DNA of 5,106 bases from Chloroflexi bacterium RBG_16_60_22 (GCA_001796935.1 MGNX01000033.1:5187-10292); one strand, 5' to 3'; numbered from the stretch's first letter, positions 1 to 5,009 are shown. Notes: generated by a model from the letters alone, not told the origin. Program-made: numbers and translations.

Positions 1-1
1 T

Positions 2-355
2 TACATGGCGGAAAATACCCCAATCTACACTTTCTTACAATCTGCAGGTTACGTGTTGATATTTAAGCCTCTTTTAAGGAAACCCGACGGTAAAATCAAG
101 GGTAATTGTGACGCAGAATTAGTATTACAAGCAATGATAGACTTAGATAAATTCGAAAAAGCGGTAATCGTAAGTAGCGACGGGGACTTTCACTGTCTTG
201 TCACGTATTTACGCGAAAAAGATAAACTAGAATGTGTTTTAGCGCCGTGCAAGGCCGGATTTTCACATTTATTAGATATCGCATCTAAAGGACGAGTGGC
301 ATACTTGGACAATTTACGTGTAAAATTAGAACTTAAAAAGAAAAACCCCCTGTAA
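2..355 (+). CDS. NYN-domain (LabA/PIN-like) protein, 5' end cut by window edge
   Basis: This is the C-terminal part of an NYN-domain protein, a PIN-like fold usually predicted to be a metal-dependent ribonuclease. The frame is open from base 2. The first ATG (position 5) is probably internal, because the family usually has an N-terminal beta strand with an Asp-x-x-Asn motif before this point and none is present here. Counting from that ATG, the visible family signatures are G-Y-V-L-I-F-K-P near residues 15-22, G-N-C-D-A-E at 33-38 (acidic D36), and V-S-S-D-G-D-F at 56-62 (acidic D59 and D61), followed by an amphipathic C-terminal part and a Lys-rich tail. Eleven of the 18 leucines are TTA, unlike the CTG/CTC-rich genes to the right, which suggests a different origin. 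The stop codon lies in the arm of a terminator hairpin. The family call is confident; the RNA target is unknown. Confidence 0.8.
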   Translation, partial: YMAENTPIYTFLQSAGYVLIFKPLLRKPDGKIKGNCDAELVLQAMIDLDKFEKAVIVSSDGDFHCLVTYLREKDKLECVLAPCKAGFSHLLDIASKGRVAYLDNLRVKLELKKKNPL

Positions 356-373
356 GGACGGAACCTCACAGGG
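335..373 (-). terminator. Strong leftward intrinsic terminator, weakly bidirectional
   Basis: CCCTGT (348-353) pairs with ACAGGG (368-373). The stem continues inward, after one mismatch, as AGG (355-357) with CCT (364-366), leaving a 6-nt loop. Read on the minus strand the hairpin is followed by TTTTTCTTTTT (345 to 335), an excellent U-tract. Read on the plus strand it is followed only by TGCTTTT, so termination of the NYN gene would be weaker. It probably ends leftward transcription from rpsU-yqeY and from the promoter at 399-427. It overlaps the NYN stop codon (353-355). Confidence 0.8.
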
Positions 374-392
374 TGCTTTTCGTCGTGATTCT
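337..392 (-). ncRNA. Candidate short RNA of about 55 nt between promoter and terminator
   Basis: Transcription from the perfect-consensus promoter at 399-427 should start near 391-392 and meet the intrinsic terminator about 20 nt later. The predicted product is a transcript of about 55 nt made of a short single-stranded 5' end (CAGAATCACGACGAAAAG in DNA letters) plus the terminator hairpin. The distal part is antisense to the last codons of the NYN gene. There is no open reading frame of note. This is an inference from promoter and terminator geometry; it could instead be an unproductive promoter, or one that matters only on read-through as an antisense RNA. Confidence 0.3.
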
Positions 393-398
393 GGTTAT

Positions 399-427
399 AT
401 TATAAGAGCTGCATTAAATTTTGTCAA
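399..427 (-). promoter_or_regulatory. Perfect-consensus sigma-70 promoter reading left
   Basis: On the minus strand TTGACA (427 to 422) is followed by exactly 17 nt and TATAAT (404 to 399), matching both consensus hexamers at the optimal spacing. No coding gene lies immediately downstream in this orientation; the only leftward feature is the terminator at 335-373. The yqeY gene ends upstream of it at 456, so this promoter does not serve that operon. Confidence 0.75.
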
Positions 428-455
428 GATGTATTCGCCACAACTGTAAGCTATC

Positions 456-911
456 CTATTTACCCAGCAGCTCGGTCACTATCTCGTTGATGACTTTGCC
501 GTCCGCCCGGCCCTTCATCCGGGGCATCAGCTGCTGCATGACCCTGCCCTTGTCGCCGGGGCCCTGCGCCCCCACCGCCGCCACGACCTGACGTACCTCG
601 TTGATAATCTCGTCACGGGTCAGCTGCTGCGGAAGGTACGACTGGAGGATAGCCAGCTCGGCCTCTTCCCTGGCCACCAGGTCCGGCCGTTTCCCCTGCT
701 TGAAAGAGTCAATGCTCTCGTGGTGCTGCTTGATGTCCCTGGCGATAACGCCGAGGATATCGCCCTCCTCGAGGGCGGCCTGCTTGGCGATTTCCGCGTT
801 ATTAATCGACGACATCACCATGCGGATAACAGAGCGCCTGACCGTATCACCGGCCTTCATCGCCTGCTTGAGGTCATCACCCAGTTTCTTCCTGAGGCCT
901 GTCTGCTCCAT
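456..911 (-). CDS. yqeY: GatB/YqeY family protein
   Basis: This 151-residue protein has the usual full length of the YqeY family, a small protein homologous to the tRNA-binding C-terminal region of the GatB amidotransferase subunit. It lacks any amidotransferase catalytic domain, and its exact role is unsettled. Family features are the N-terminal helix pattern L-x-D-D-L-K-Q-A-M-K-A-G-D (residues 10-22), then S-V-I-R-M (27-31) and N-N-A-E-I (37-41), the central E-S-I-D-S-F-K-Q-G-K-R-P-D-L (65-78), and L-Q-S-Y-L-P-Q-Q-L (89-97). The C-terminus carries the G-R-V-M and G-R-A-D-G stretch typical of the tRNA-binding tail domain. The start is ATG with only a weak GAG ribosome-binding core 6 nt upstream. 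It follows rpsU by 29 nt, a pairing also seen in Bacillus subtilis, so the two are probably co-transcribed and perhaps translationally coupled. Confidence 0.92.
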   Translation of the reverse strand: MEQTGLRKKLGDDLKQAMKAGDTVRRSVIRMVMSSINNAEIAKQAALEEGDILGVIARDIKQHHESIDSFKQGKRPDLVAREEAELAILQSYLPQQLTRDEIINEVRQVVAAVGAQGPGDKGRVMQQLMPRMKGRADGKVINEIVTELLGK

Positions 912-940
912 AGAGGACTCGTAATCCGTCTTTCTATCCG

Positions 941-1138
941 TTACCGGCGGTAGATTCTGGAGCCCCTGACGGCGCCGCGTTTCTTGGCCGCCTTCTTCCG
1001 TTTACGCTTGATACTGGGTTTCTCATAGTGCTCCCGGCGGCGCAATTCGGCCAGAATACCGTCCTGCTGTACTTTCCGGTTGAAGCGCTTTAACAGACTG
1101 TCAAAGTTTTCTTCGTCGCCAGCTCTTACTTCAGCCAA
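941..1138 (-). CDS. rpsU: 30S ribosomal protein bS21
   Basis: This small-subunit ribosomal protein sits near the anti-Shine-Dalgarno end of 16S rRNA and helps translation initiation. The 65-residue product shows the family core R-F-N-R-K-V-Q-Q-D-G-I-L (residues 18-29), R-R-R-E-H-Y-E-K-P-S (33-42) and a very basic C-terminus rich in Lys and Arg. The start codon is TTG. Three in-frame stops (TGA, TGA, TAG) lie immediately upstream of it, so no earlier start is possible, and a GGGGAG ribosome-binding site lies 9 nt before it. The upstream ATG in the same region is out of frame. The gene heads the rpsU-yqeY operon, whose promoter is at 1283-1311 and whose leader is G-rich. Confidence 0.95.
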   Translation of the reverse strand: MAEVRAGDEENFDSLLKRFNRKVQQDGILAELRRREHYEKPSIKRKRKKAAKKRGAVRGSRIYRR

Positions 1139-1276
1139 CTATCATCACTCCCCTTCCGAAAACCGTACCCCCCGTGACGTTACCCCCGCCATATTACAGG
1201 GGGTGCCAGACAGGCCGGCGCTTACCCCCAAATAAAAACGCGACCGCGGTGTTTCATCCTGAAATGAAAAACGCCA
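1139..1276 (-). promoter_or_regulatory. Structured G-tract leader of rpsU, candidate cis-regulator
   Basis: From the predicted start near 1276 the rpsU mRNA has a leader of about 138 nt. In the minus-strand sense GGGGGT (1229-1224) can pair with ACCCCC (1204-1199), enclosing a second stem of GCCGG with CTGGC around a CCTGT loop. The motif GGGGGT occurs twice more (1187-1182 and 1172-1167). AGGGG, part of the rpsU ribosome-binding region (1154-1150), is also complementary to CCCCT. The one C-tract can therefore pair with any of three G-tracts or with the Shine-Dalgarno region. A farther upstream hairpin pairs TTTCAT with ATGAAA (1252-1269). Pairing is seen in the sequence; a switching role is inferred. 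Confidence 0.4.
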
Positions 1277-1282
1277 ATTAAC

Positions 1283-1311
1283 ATTTTAGACGGCAGCAGG
1301 CGCCCTGTCAA
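1283..1311 (-). promoter_or_regulatory. rpsU-yqeY promoter
   Basis: On the minus strand TTGACA (1311 to 1306) is separated by 17 nt from TAAAAT (1288 to 1283), which matches the -10 consensus at five of six bases. The predicted transcription start is near 1276, giving rpsU a long leader. The nine bases ATCTTGACA are shared exactly with the promoter at 399-427. Confidence 0.75.
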
Positions 1312-1322
1312 GATAGGCAGTA

Positions 1323-1335
1323 CCTGATATTCAGG
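1323..1335. repeat. Short interrupted palindrome next to the rpsU promoter
   Basis: CCTGA and TCAGG flank a TAT centre, 11 bp upstream of the -35 box of the rpsU promoter and just past the stop codon of the oxidoreductase gene. No T-tract follows in either direction, so it is not a convincing terminator. It could be an operator or chance. Confidence 0.25.
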
Positions 1336-1339
1336 GATA

Positions 1340-2734
1340 TTAGCCTGAGCCCGCCCGCCTCATTATCTCGACGGCGGCCACCAGGCCGGAGGCCGATGCC
1401 TGCACCAGGCCGCGGCTCACGCCCGTGCCGTCACCGACGGCGAACATGTTGCGCACCTCGGTCTCCAGGCAGGCGCTGAGCTTGGGCCGGCAGGAGTAAA
1501 ACTTGACCTCGATGCCGTAGAGCAACGTATCCGGGGAGGCCACGCCGGGGGTCAGCCGGTCCATGGCCTGGAGCATCTCCACCAGTCCGGTAAGATGGCG
1601 GTAAGGCAGGGCGAAGCTTAAATCGCCGGGGGTGGCGCTCTTCAGGGTGGGCCTGACCTTGCCCTGCCGGATACGCTCCGGGGTGGAACGTTGCCCCAGG
1701 AGAAGGTCACCCAGGCGCTGCACCAGCACGCCCCCGCCGAGGAGATTGGCCAGCCGGGCCAGGTACTTGCCGTAGGCAATCGGCTCGTGGAAGGGCTTGG
1801 TGAAATCCGTGCTGACCAGCAGGGCGAAGTTGGTGTTGCCGCTTTTCCGGCCGGCGTAGCTGTGACCGTTGACCGTCACGACGGGGTCGGTGCCGCCGGT
1901 GGACTCGGTGATTACCTGACCGGCCGGGCACATGCAGAACGTCCGGATGCGGTCACCGAAGCTCCGGGACAGGTACTCCAGCTTGACCTCGTATAAAACG
2001 TCGGTGAAGTCCTTCATTACCGCCGCCGGCACCTCTACCCTGACGCCGACGTCGATAGGATTGTTATGCATGGTCAGCTTGAGGCGGCCGGCCTCTCGCG
2101 AAAGCCAGTCGGCCCCCTCCCTTCCCGGCGCCAGTATCAGGTACTTGCCGAGGAACTTTTCACCGTTATCCGTCGCCACGCCCCTGACCTCCCCACCCTC
2201 CACCAGCACCCTGGAGGCCATGGCATCGAGCCGGAATACCAGCCGGGGGAAGAGGTATTCCCGCATCGCCTTCATCACGGAGTAGCAGTTTTCCGTGCCC
2301 ATGTGGCGCACCGGCGTGGGTATCAGGCGCAGTCCCACCGCCGCGGCCCGCTGGCTGATTTCGTTGATGGCACCATCCCCGCCGAAGAGTCGCGGCGAGG
2401 CACCGAACTTGAGATAGAGCTCATCAACGTACTTAATCAGTCCCCGGGTGCGCTCATCACCGAGGTAATCGCTGAGGTGGCCGCCCACCTGTGCCGAGAG
2501 CACCAGCTTGCCGTCGCTGAAGGCGCCGGCGCCGCCGAGCCCGCAAACAAGGTTGCAGGGCTCGCACTTAATACAGGTGCCGCCCGTGTCACGCACCGGG
2601 CAGTTGCGCTCGGTGATGTCCTTGCCCTTTTCGATGAGGAGGACCTTCAGGCCGGCCGACTGCGTCAGCTCCAGTGCCGCGAAGATTCCGGCCGGGCCGC
2701 CGCCAACGATGATAACGTCATAGGTTTCCGCCAT
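1340..2734 (-). CDS. FAD-dependent dehydrogenase-like protein (COG2509 type)
   Basis: A 464-residue cytosolic flavoprotein with no signal peptide or membrane segment. The N-terminal Rossmann motif V-I-I-V-G-G-G-P-A-G (residues 7-16) with E35 in L-L-I-E-K-G binds the ADP part of FAD. It is followed by a cysteine cluster (C45, C54, C57, C60, C64) and the family signature G-L-G-G-A-G-A-F-S-D-G-K-L (65-77). Around residues 265-300 is T-F-C-M-C-P-A-G, then V-N-G-H-S and N-T-N-F-A-L-L-V, also typical of this family. The C-terminal A-V-G-D-G-T-G-V-S-R-G (432-442, D435) is the second FAD-contacting motif. The substrate is not known for the family. The ATG follows GGGAGG by an unusually long gap of about 14 nt, but no better start gives the full Rossmann motif. 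The gene has its own promoter (2836-2864) and is divergent from the XRE gene. Confidence 0.88.
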   Translation of the reverse strand: MAETYDVIIVGGGPAGIFAALELTQSAGLKVLLIEKGKDITERNCPVRDTGGTCIKCEPCNLVCGLGGAGAFSDGKLVLSAQVGGHLSDYLGDERTRGLIKYVDELYLKFGASPRLFGGDGAINEISQRAAAVGLRLIPTPVRHMGTENCYSVMKAMREYLFPRLVFRLDAMASRVLVEGGEVRGVATDNGEKFLGKYLILAPGREGADWLSREAGRLKLTMHNNPIDVGVRVEVPAAVMKDFTDVLYEVKLEYLSRSFGDRIRTFCMCPAGQVITESTGGTDPVVTVNGHSYAGRKSGNTNFALLVSTDFTKPFHEPIAYGKYLARLANLLGGGVLVQRLGDLLLGQRSTPERIRQGKVRPTLKSATPGDLSFALPYRHLTGLVEMLQAMDRLTPGVASPDTLLYGIEVKFYSCRPKLSACLETEVRNMFAVGDGTGVSRGLVQASASGLVAAVEIMRRAGSG

Positions 2735-2779
2735 AATTACCGGTTTTACCTCCCATCCTGAAAAAGCCGGGGCAGAGTA

Positions 2780-2811
2780 TCTTATTGGCGCCCAAAGCGC
2801 CTCAAATAAGA
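2780..2811 (-). promoter_or_regulatory. Hairpin in the leader of the FAD oxidoreductase gene
   Basis: TCTTATT (2780-2786) pairs with AATAAGA (2805-2811) and, inside, GGCGC (2787-2791) pairs with GCGCC (2797-2801) around a 5-nt loop, with a 3-nt bulge at 2802-2804. This 12-bp hairpin begins about 18 nt into the predicted leader (start near 2829) and ends about 45 nt before the ATG. It lacks a U-tract, so it is not an intrinsic terminator. It could stabilise the message or be part of a regulatory leader; no known riboswitch was recognised. Confidence 0.45.
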
Positions 2812-2835
2812 CGCAATGCCCGCATGACCGTCAAC

Positions 2836-2864
2836 ATTATATAGACGGCCTTTACGCCAGTCAA
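2836..2864 (-). promoter_or_regulatory. Promoter of the FAD oxidoreductase gene
   Basis: On the minus strand TTGACT (2864 to 2859) is followed after 17 nt by a perfect TATAAT (2841 to 2836). The predicted start near 2829 gives a leader of about 95 nt. It diverges from the XRE promoter, with 65 bp between the two -35 boxes, and has no copy of the XRE-promoter palindrome. Confidence 0.75.
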
Positions 2865-2929
2865 GGGAACATCGTCCGCCCCAAAAAGCAAAAATATGGA
2901 CAGGAGCCTTTAATTTGTGCCCTAAAGGG

Positions 2930-2958
2930 TTGACATTTGCCAATTGGCAAATTATAAT
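2930..2958 (+). promoter_or_regulatory. Perfect-consensus promoter of the XRE gene, leaderless
   Basis: TTGACA (2930-2935), 17 nt, TATAAT (2953-2958). The start site expected about 7 nt after the -10 box is base 2965, which is the A of the ATG, so the transcript should be leaderless. A-rich tracts at 2883-2895 upstream could act as an UP-like element. Confidence 0.85.
2935..2952. promoter_or_regulatory. 18-bp perfect palindrome operator in the promoter spacer
   Basis: ATTTGCCAATTGGCAAAT is a perfect palindrome that exactly fills the spacer between the -35 and -10 boxes of the XRE promoter. A dimeric helix-turn-helix protein bound here would block RNA polymerase. The adjacent XRE protein is the obvious candidate ligand, giving negative autoregulation; that link is inferred from position. 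Confidence 0.7.
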
Positions 2959-2964
2959 TACAGC

Positions 2965-3351
2965 ATGGACTACGTAAACAGTGACCTGGGCCGAATCCTC
3001 AAGCAGCAGCGAATAACGGTACCGCTGACCCTCCAGGAACTCGCGGCGGAGTCGGGCGTGTCCTCGTCCCACCTGGGGCGCATCGAGAGGGGGGAGCGCT
3101 TCCCTTCAGCACGGATTTTGCGCAAAATCGCCAAACCGCTGGGTTTTAACGAGGACGAGCTGTTCACCCTGGCCGGCTTCCTGTCCCCCCAGACACCGGG
3201 AATCGCCGAAGAGGCCGGCACCCGCTACGCCAGCCGCCAGCTCGACCCGTACGTCGCCAGGATGCTGGCGGAGGAGCCGACCGAGGTACAGCGCGCCGTT
3301 ATCGGCGTCCTCAGCCTTTTGAAAAGCATCGCCAAGGGCATGACGAAATAG
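2965..3351 (+). CDS. XRE-family helix-turn-helix transcriptional regulator
   Basis: A 128-residue DNA-binding protein. The lambda-repressor-like HTH spans roughly residues 5-66, with the helix-turn-helix at L-Q-E-L-A-A-E-S-G-V-S-S-S-H-L-G-R-I-E-R-G (23-43, one residue per letter) and the usual R-F-P-S-A-R-I-L-R-K-I-A continuation. The C-terminal 55 residues hold an amphipathic stretch (about 85-125) that may serve dimerisation; no ligand domain is recognisable. The start is ATG at 2965. An in-frame TTG at 2944 would add seven residues but lies between the -35 and -10 boxes of the promoter, so it cannot be transcribed from there. No Shine-Dalgarno sequence is present, consistent with a leaderless message. 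It is probably autoregulated through the palindrome at 2935-2952. Its other targets are unknown; the divergent oxidoreductase and downstream two-component genes are neighbours, not proven targets. Confidence 0.88.
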   Translation: MDYVNSDLGRILKQQRITVPLTLQELAAESGVSSSHLGRIERGERFPSARILRKIAKPLGFNEDELFTLAGFLSPQTPGIAEEAGTRYASRQLDPYVARMLAEEPTEVQRAVIGVLSLLKSIAKGMTK

Positions 3352-3385
3352 GGTGCCCGGACCCCGGCGAAGGCCGAGACCCTTC

Positions 3386-3477
3386 TTCCGGGAAGTAGCA
3401 CTGTTCCTGGGGACGGTGTGAGCACTTGATACGCCGTCCAAAAAGTGCTACATTTTAGTAAATCCAACCTCCCGGAA
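3386..3477. repeat. Nested inverted-repeat element, REP/MITE-like
   Basis: Three arm pairs nest around a common centre: TTCCGGGA (3386-3393) with TCCCGGAA (3470-3477), GTAGCACT (3395-3402) with AGTGCTAC (3444-3451), and GGACGGTGT (3411-3419) with ACGCCGTCC (3431-3439, one G-T pair). The apical loop is 11 nt. A further pair, CCCCGG (3362-3367) with CCGGGG (3478-3483), may lie outside. The GGGGACGG-type core resembles REP-like palindromes common in some bacterial genomes, a resemblance from memory only. No T-tract follows, so it is a poor terminator. It contains the kinase promoter. Confidence 0.55.
3426..3454 (+). promoter_or_regulatory. Candidate promoter of the kinase-regulator operon
   Basis: TTGATA (3426-3431, five of six) and TACATT (3449-3454, four of six) are 17 nt apart, with a predicted start near 3461 and a leader of about 41 nt. 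The boxes lie within the nested inverted repeat, so folding or binding there could affect initiation. Confidence 0.45.
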
Positions 3478-3501
3478 CCGGGGCGCAGGAAGAACTACCC
3501 T

Positions 3502-4206
3502 ATGGAGACCAAAGAAGAGGAGTGGCTGAGGTTTATTGATACCCTCAGCCATGAGCTTAAAACACCCCTGACATCGATTATCGCGGCGGCGGGCCTGCTG
3601 GCCGAGGAACTGGAGACCAGCGGCGACGTTTCTTACCAGAAGCTCATCCAGACCATTATCCACAATGCCAATACGCTGGAGACCAGGCTGGCCGAGCTCC
3701 TGGACATCGTCAAGACGGGCAGCGGCAAGCTGCAGCTCCAGCCGGAGCCGGTGGACATGAAGTCATTGATTCAGGGGACCGGCGTGCAGGTTAGCCCGCT
3801 GCTCCGGGCCAAAAAACAGAACCTGAGCATTGACCTGCCACCTTCCCTCCCCATTATCCACGGGGACGGGCAACGGCTGGAGCAGGTGGTGCTCAACCTG
3901 CTGACCAATGCCGCCAAGTTCACCCCGGAGGGGGGCAACATCTCCCTCAAGGTCCACCGGGAGGAAGACGGCCTGGTGGTGGCGGTCAAGGACGACGGCA
4001 TCGGCATACCCAGGGAAGAGCAGTCCAGGCTCTTCAAACCTTACAGCCGCCTCAGTGCCGACCGCCAGCGACACCCGGGACTGGGGCTGGGACTGGCCCT
4101 GGCCAAGCAGATAGTGGAGCTGCACGGCGGTAAAATCTGGGTGGACAGCGAACCGGGCAAGGGCAGCACCTTCTCTTTCTTTCTGCCGCGCAATAGCCTA
4201 AAATAG
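3502..4206 (+). CDS. Sensor-less cytoplasmic histidine kinase
   Basis: This 234-residue protein is essentially a bare transmitter module. The dimerisation and phosphoacceptor domain has S-H-E-L-K-T-P-L at residues 16-23, with H17 as the phosphorylated histidine. The ATP-binding domain has the N box L-N-L-L-T-N-A-A-K-F-T-P (131-142), G1 D-D-G-I-G-I-P (164-170), F box L-F-K-P-Y-S-R (177-183) and G2 G-L-G-L-G-L-A (193-199). All catalytic motifs are intact. Only 16 residues precede the histidine; there is no membrane segment, PAS, GAF or HAMP domain. The ATG at 3502 has AGGAAG 9 nt upstream. An in-frame GTG at 3445 would add 19 non-domain residues, lies before the predicted transcription start and has no ribosome-binding site; a stop at 3427-3429 rules out a longer protein. 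It precedes its likely partner regulator by 22 nt. The signal must come from another protein or a cytosolic cue. Confidence 0.9.
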   Translation: METKEEEWLRFIDTLSHELKTPLTSIIAAAGLLAEELETSGDVSYQKLIQTIIHNANTLETRLAELLDIVKTGSGKLQLQPEPVDMKSLIQGTGVQVSPLLRAKKQNLSIDLPPSLPIIHGDGQRLEQVVLNLLTNAAKFTPEGGNISLKVHREEDGLVVAVKDDGIGIPREEQSRLFKPYSRLSADRQRHPGLGLGLALAKQIVELHGGKIWVDSEPGKGSTFSFFLPRNSLK

Positions 4207-4228
4207 GTCGGGAGCACCAAGGAGCATC

Positions 4229-4927
4229 ATGAGGGTTCTGGTTATCGAGGACGACCCCGGGATAATCGAGGTAGTATCGCTCTGCTTCCAGCTGCGCTGG
4301 AGCGGCACCGCGGTCATCTCGGCCAGCAGCGGCCACCGGGGAGTGGAGCTCGTGGAGAACGAGAGCCCGGACGTGGTCATCCTGGACATCGGCCTGCCGG
4401 ACATGGACGGCTACCAGGTACTGCGGGAGATACGCCGCTTTTCCGATGTCCCGGTGCTCATGCTGACGGTCCGCGGCGAGGATACCGACGTGGCCAAGGG
4501 CCTGGAGCTGGGCGCCGATGACTATATCACCAAGCCGTTCAGCCACATCGAACTGATAGCCCGGGTGCAGGCGGTACTGCGCCGCGCCCAGGGGGTGTCC
4601 GTCACCGATGAAGAGCGTCCGTTCACCAGCGGCAAGCTGTCGGTGGATTTCAGCCGCAACGAGGTATCGCTGAACGGCCAGCCCATCAAGCTCACCTCCA
4701 CGGAGAGGAAGCTCCTTTACTACCTGATAAGGAACGAAGGACGCATTCTCTCCCACGAAAGCCTGTTGACCAAGGTCTGGGGAGATAACTACGTTGACGC
4801 GCGCGACCTGCTCCGGGTGCATATTCAGCACCTGCGGCAGAAACTGGAAGACAATGCCGAATCGCCCAACATCATCGTTACCGAGCACGGCATCGGCTAC
4901 AAGTTCATCCGCCCCGCCGGCACGTAG
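4229..4927 (+). CDS. OmpR/PhoB-family response regulator
   Basis: A full-length, 232-residue DNA-binding response regulator. The receiver domain (about 1-118) has the acidic pair D8 and D9, phosphoacceptor D53 in V-V-I-L-D-I-G-L-P-D-M-D-G, T80 and K102 in I-T-K-P-F, so it should be phosphorylatable. The winged-helix output domain (about 132-228) has L-T-S-T-E-R-K-L-L (155-163), the recognition-helix region L-L-R-V-H-I-Q-H-L-R-Q-K-L (194-206) and wing G-I-G-Y-K-F (221-226). The ATG follows AAGGAG by a short 4-nt gap. It is co-transcribed with the upstream kinase, its presumed phosphodonor. Proteins of this family bind tandem direct repeats about 11 bp apart; such an array lies just downstream at 5015-5085. 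A PhoB/PhoP or KdpE-like role is possible but not decided by the sequence. Confidence 0.93.
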   Translation: MRVLVIEDDPGIIEVVSLCFQLRWSGTAVISASSGHRGVELVENESPDVVILDIGLPDMDGYQVLREIRRFSDVPVLMLTVRGEDTDVAKGLELGADDYITKPFSHIELIARVQAVLRRAQGVSVTDEERPFTSGKLSVDFSRNEVSLNGQPIKLTSTERKLLYYLIRNEGRILSHESLLTKVWGDNYVDARDLLRVHIQHLRQKLEDNAESPNIIVTEHGIGYKFIRPAGT

Positions 4928-4979
4928 TCAGTCCGCCTCCTTTCATCAAAGCCCCCAATCAACCCACCTTTATTTCCCC

Positions 4980-4998
4980 ATGCCCTGAAATCGGGCAT
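4980..4998. terminator. Weak hairpin after the response regulator
   Basis: ATGCCC (4980-4985) pairs with GGGCAT (4993-4998) around a 7-nt loop, 53 nt past the stop codon of the response regulator. No T-tract follows on the plus strand (CAAACCC), so it is at best a weak or factor-assisted terminator or an mRNA 3'-end stabiliser. Confidence 0.3.
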
Positions 4999-5009
4999 CA
5001 AACCCGCCG

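Noticed and set aside
601..953. Two overlapping plus-strand frames opposite yqeY
   Set aside because: They are shadows of a well-supported conserved gene, with low-complexity composition and no promoter or ribosome-binding site.
2066..2761. 231-codon open frame on the plus strand opposite the oxidoreductase
   Set aside because: It is antisense to a gene with strong family motifs, has no recognisable domain, and high GC explains the lack of stops.
2944..2964. TTG start adding seven residues to the XRE protein
   Set aside because: The TTG is inside the palindrome between the -35 and -10 boxes, upstream of the predicted transcription start; the ATG at 2965 begins the family-like sequence.
3352..3385. 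Terminator directly after the XRE gene
   Set aside because: GC-rich short complementarities exist but none is followed by a T-tract.
2782..3441. Minus-strand frames opposite the XRE gene and its promoter
   Set aside because: They cross the divergent promoters and the operator and have no domain; the plus-strand gene is far better supported.
3445..3501. GTG start adding 19 residues to the histidine kinase
   Set aside because: It lies inside the inverted-repeat arm and before the predicted transcription start, with no ribosome-binding site; ATG 3502 has AGGAAG at good spacing and the extra residues match no domain.
4052..4888. 278-codon open frame on the minus strand opposite the kinase end and response regulator
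   Set aside because: It is antisense to two clearly functional genes, matches no recognisable domain, and is the kind of long shadow frame expected in GC-rich coding DNA.
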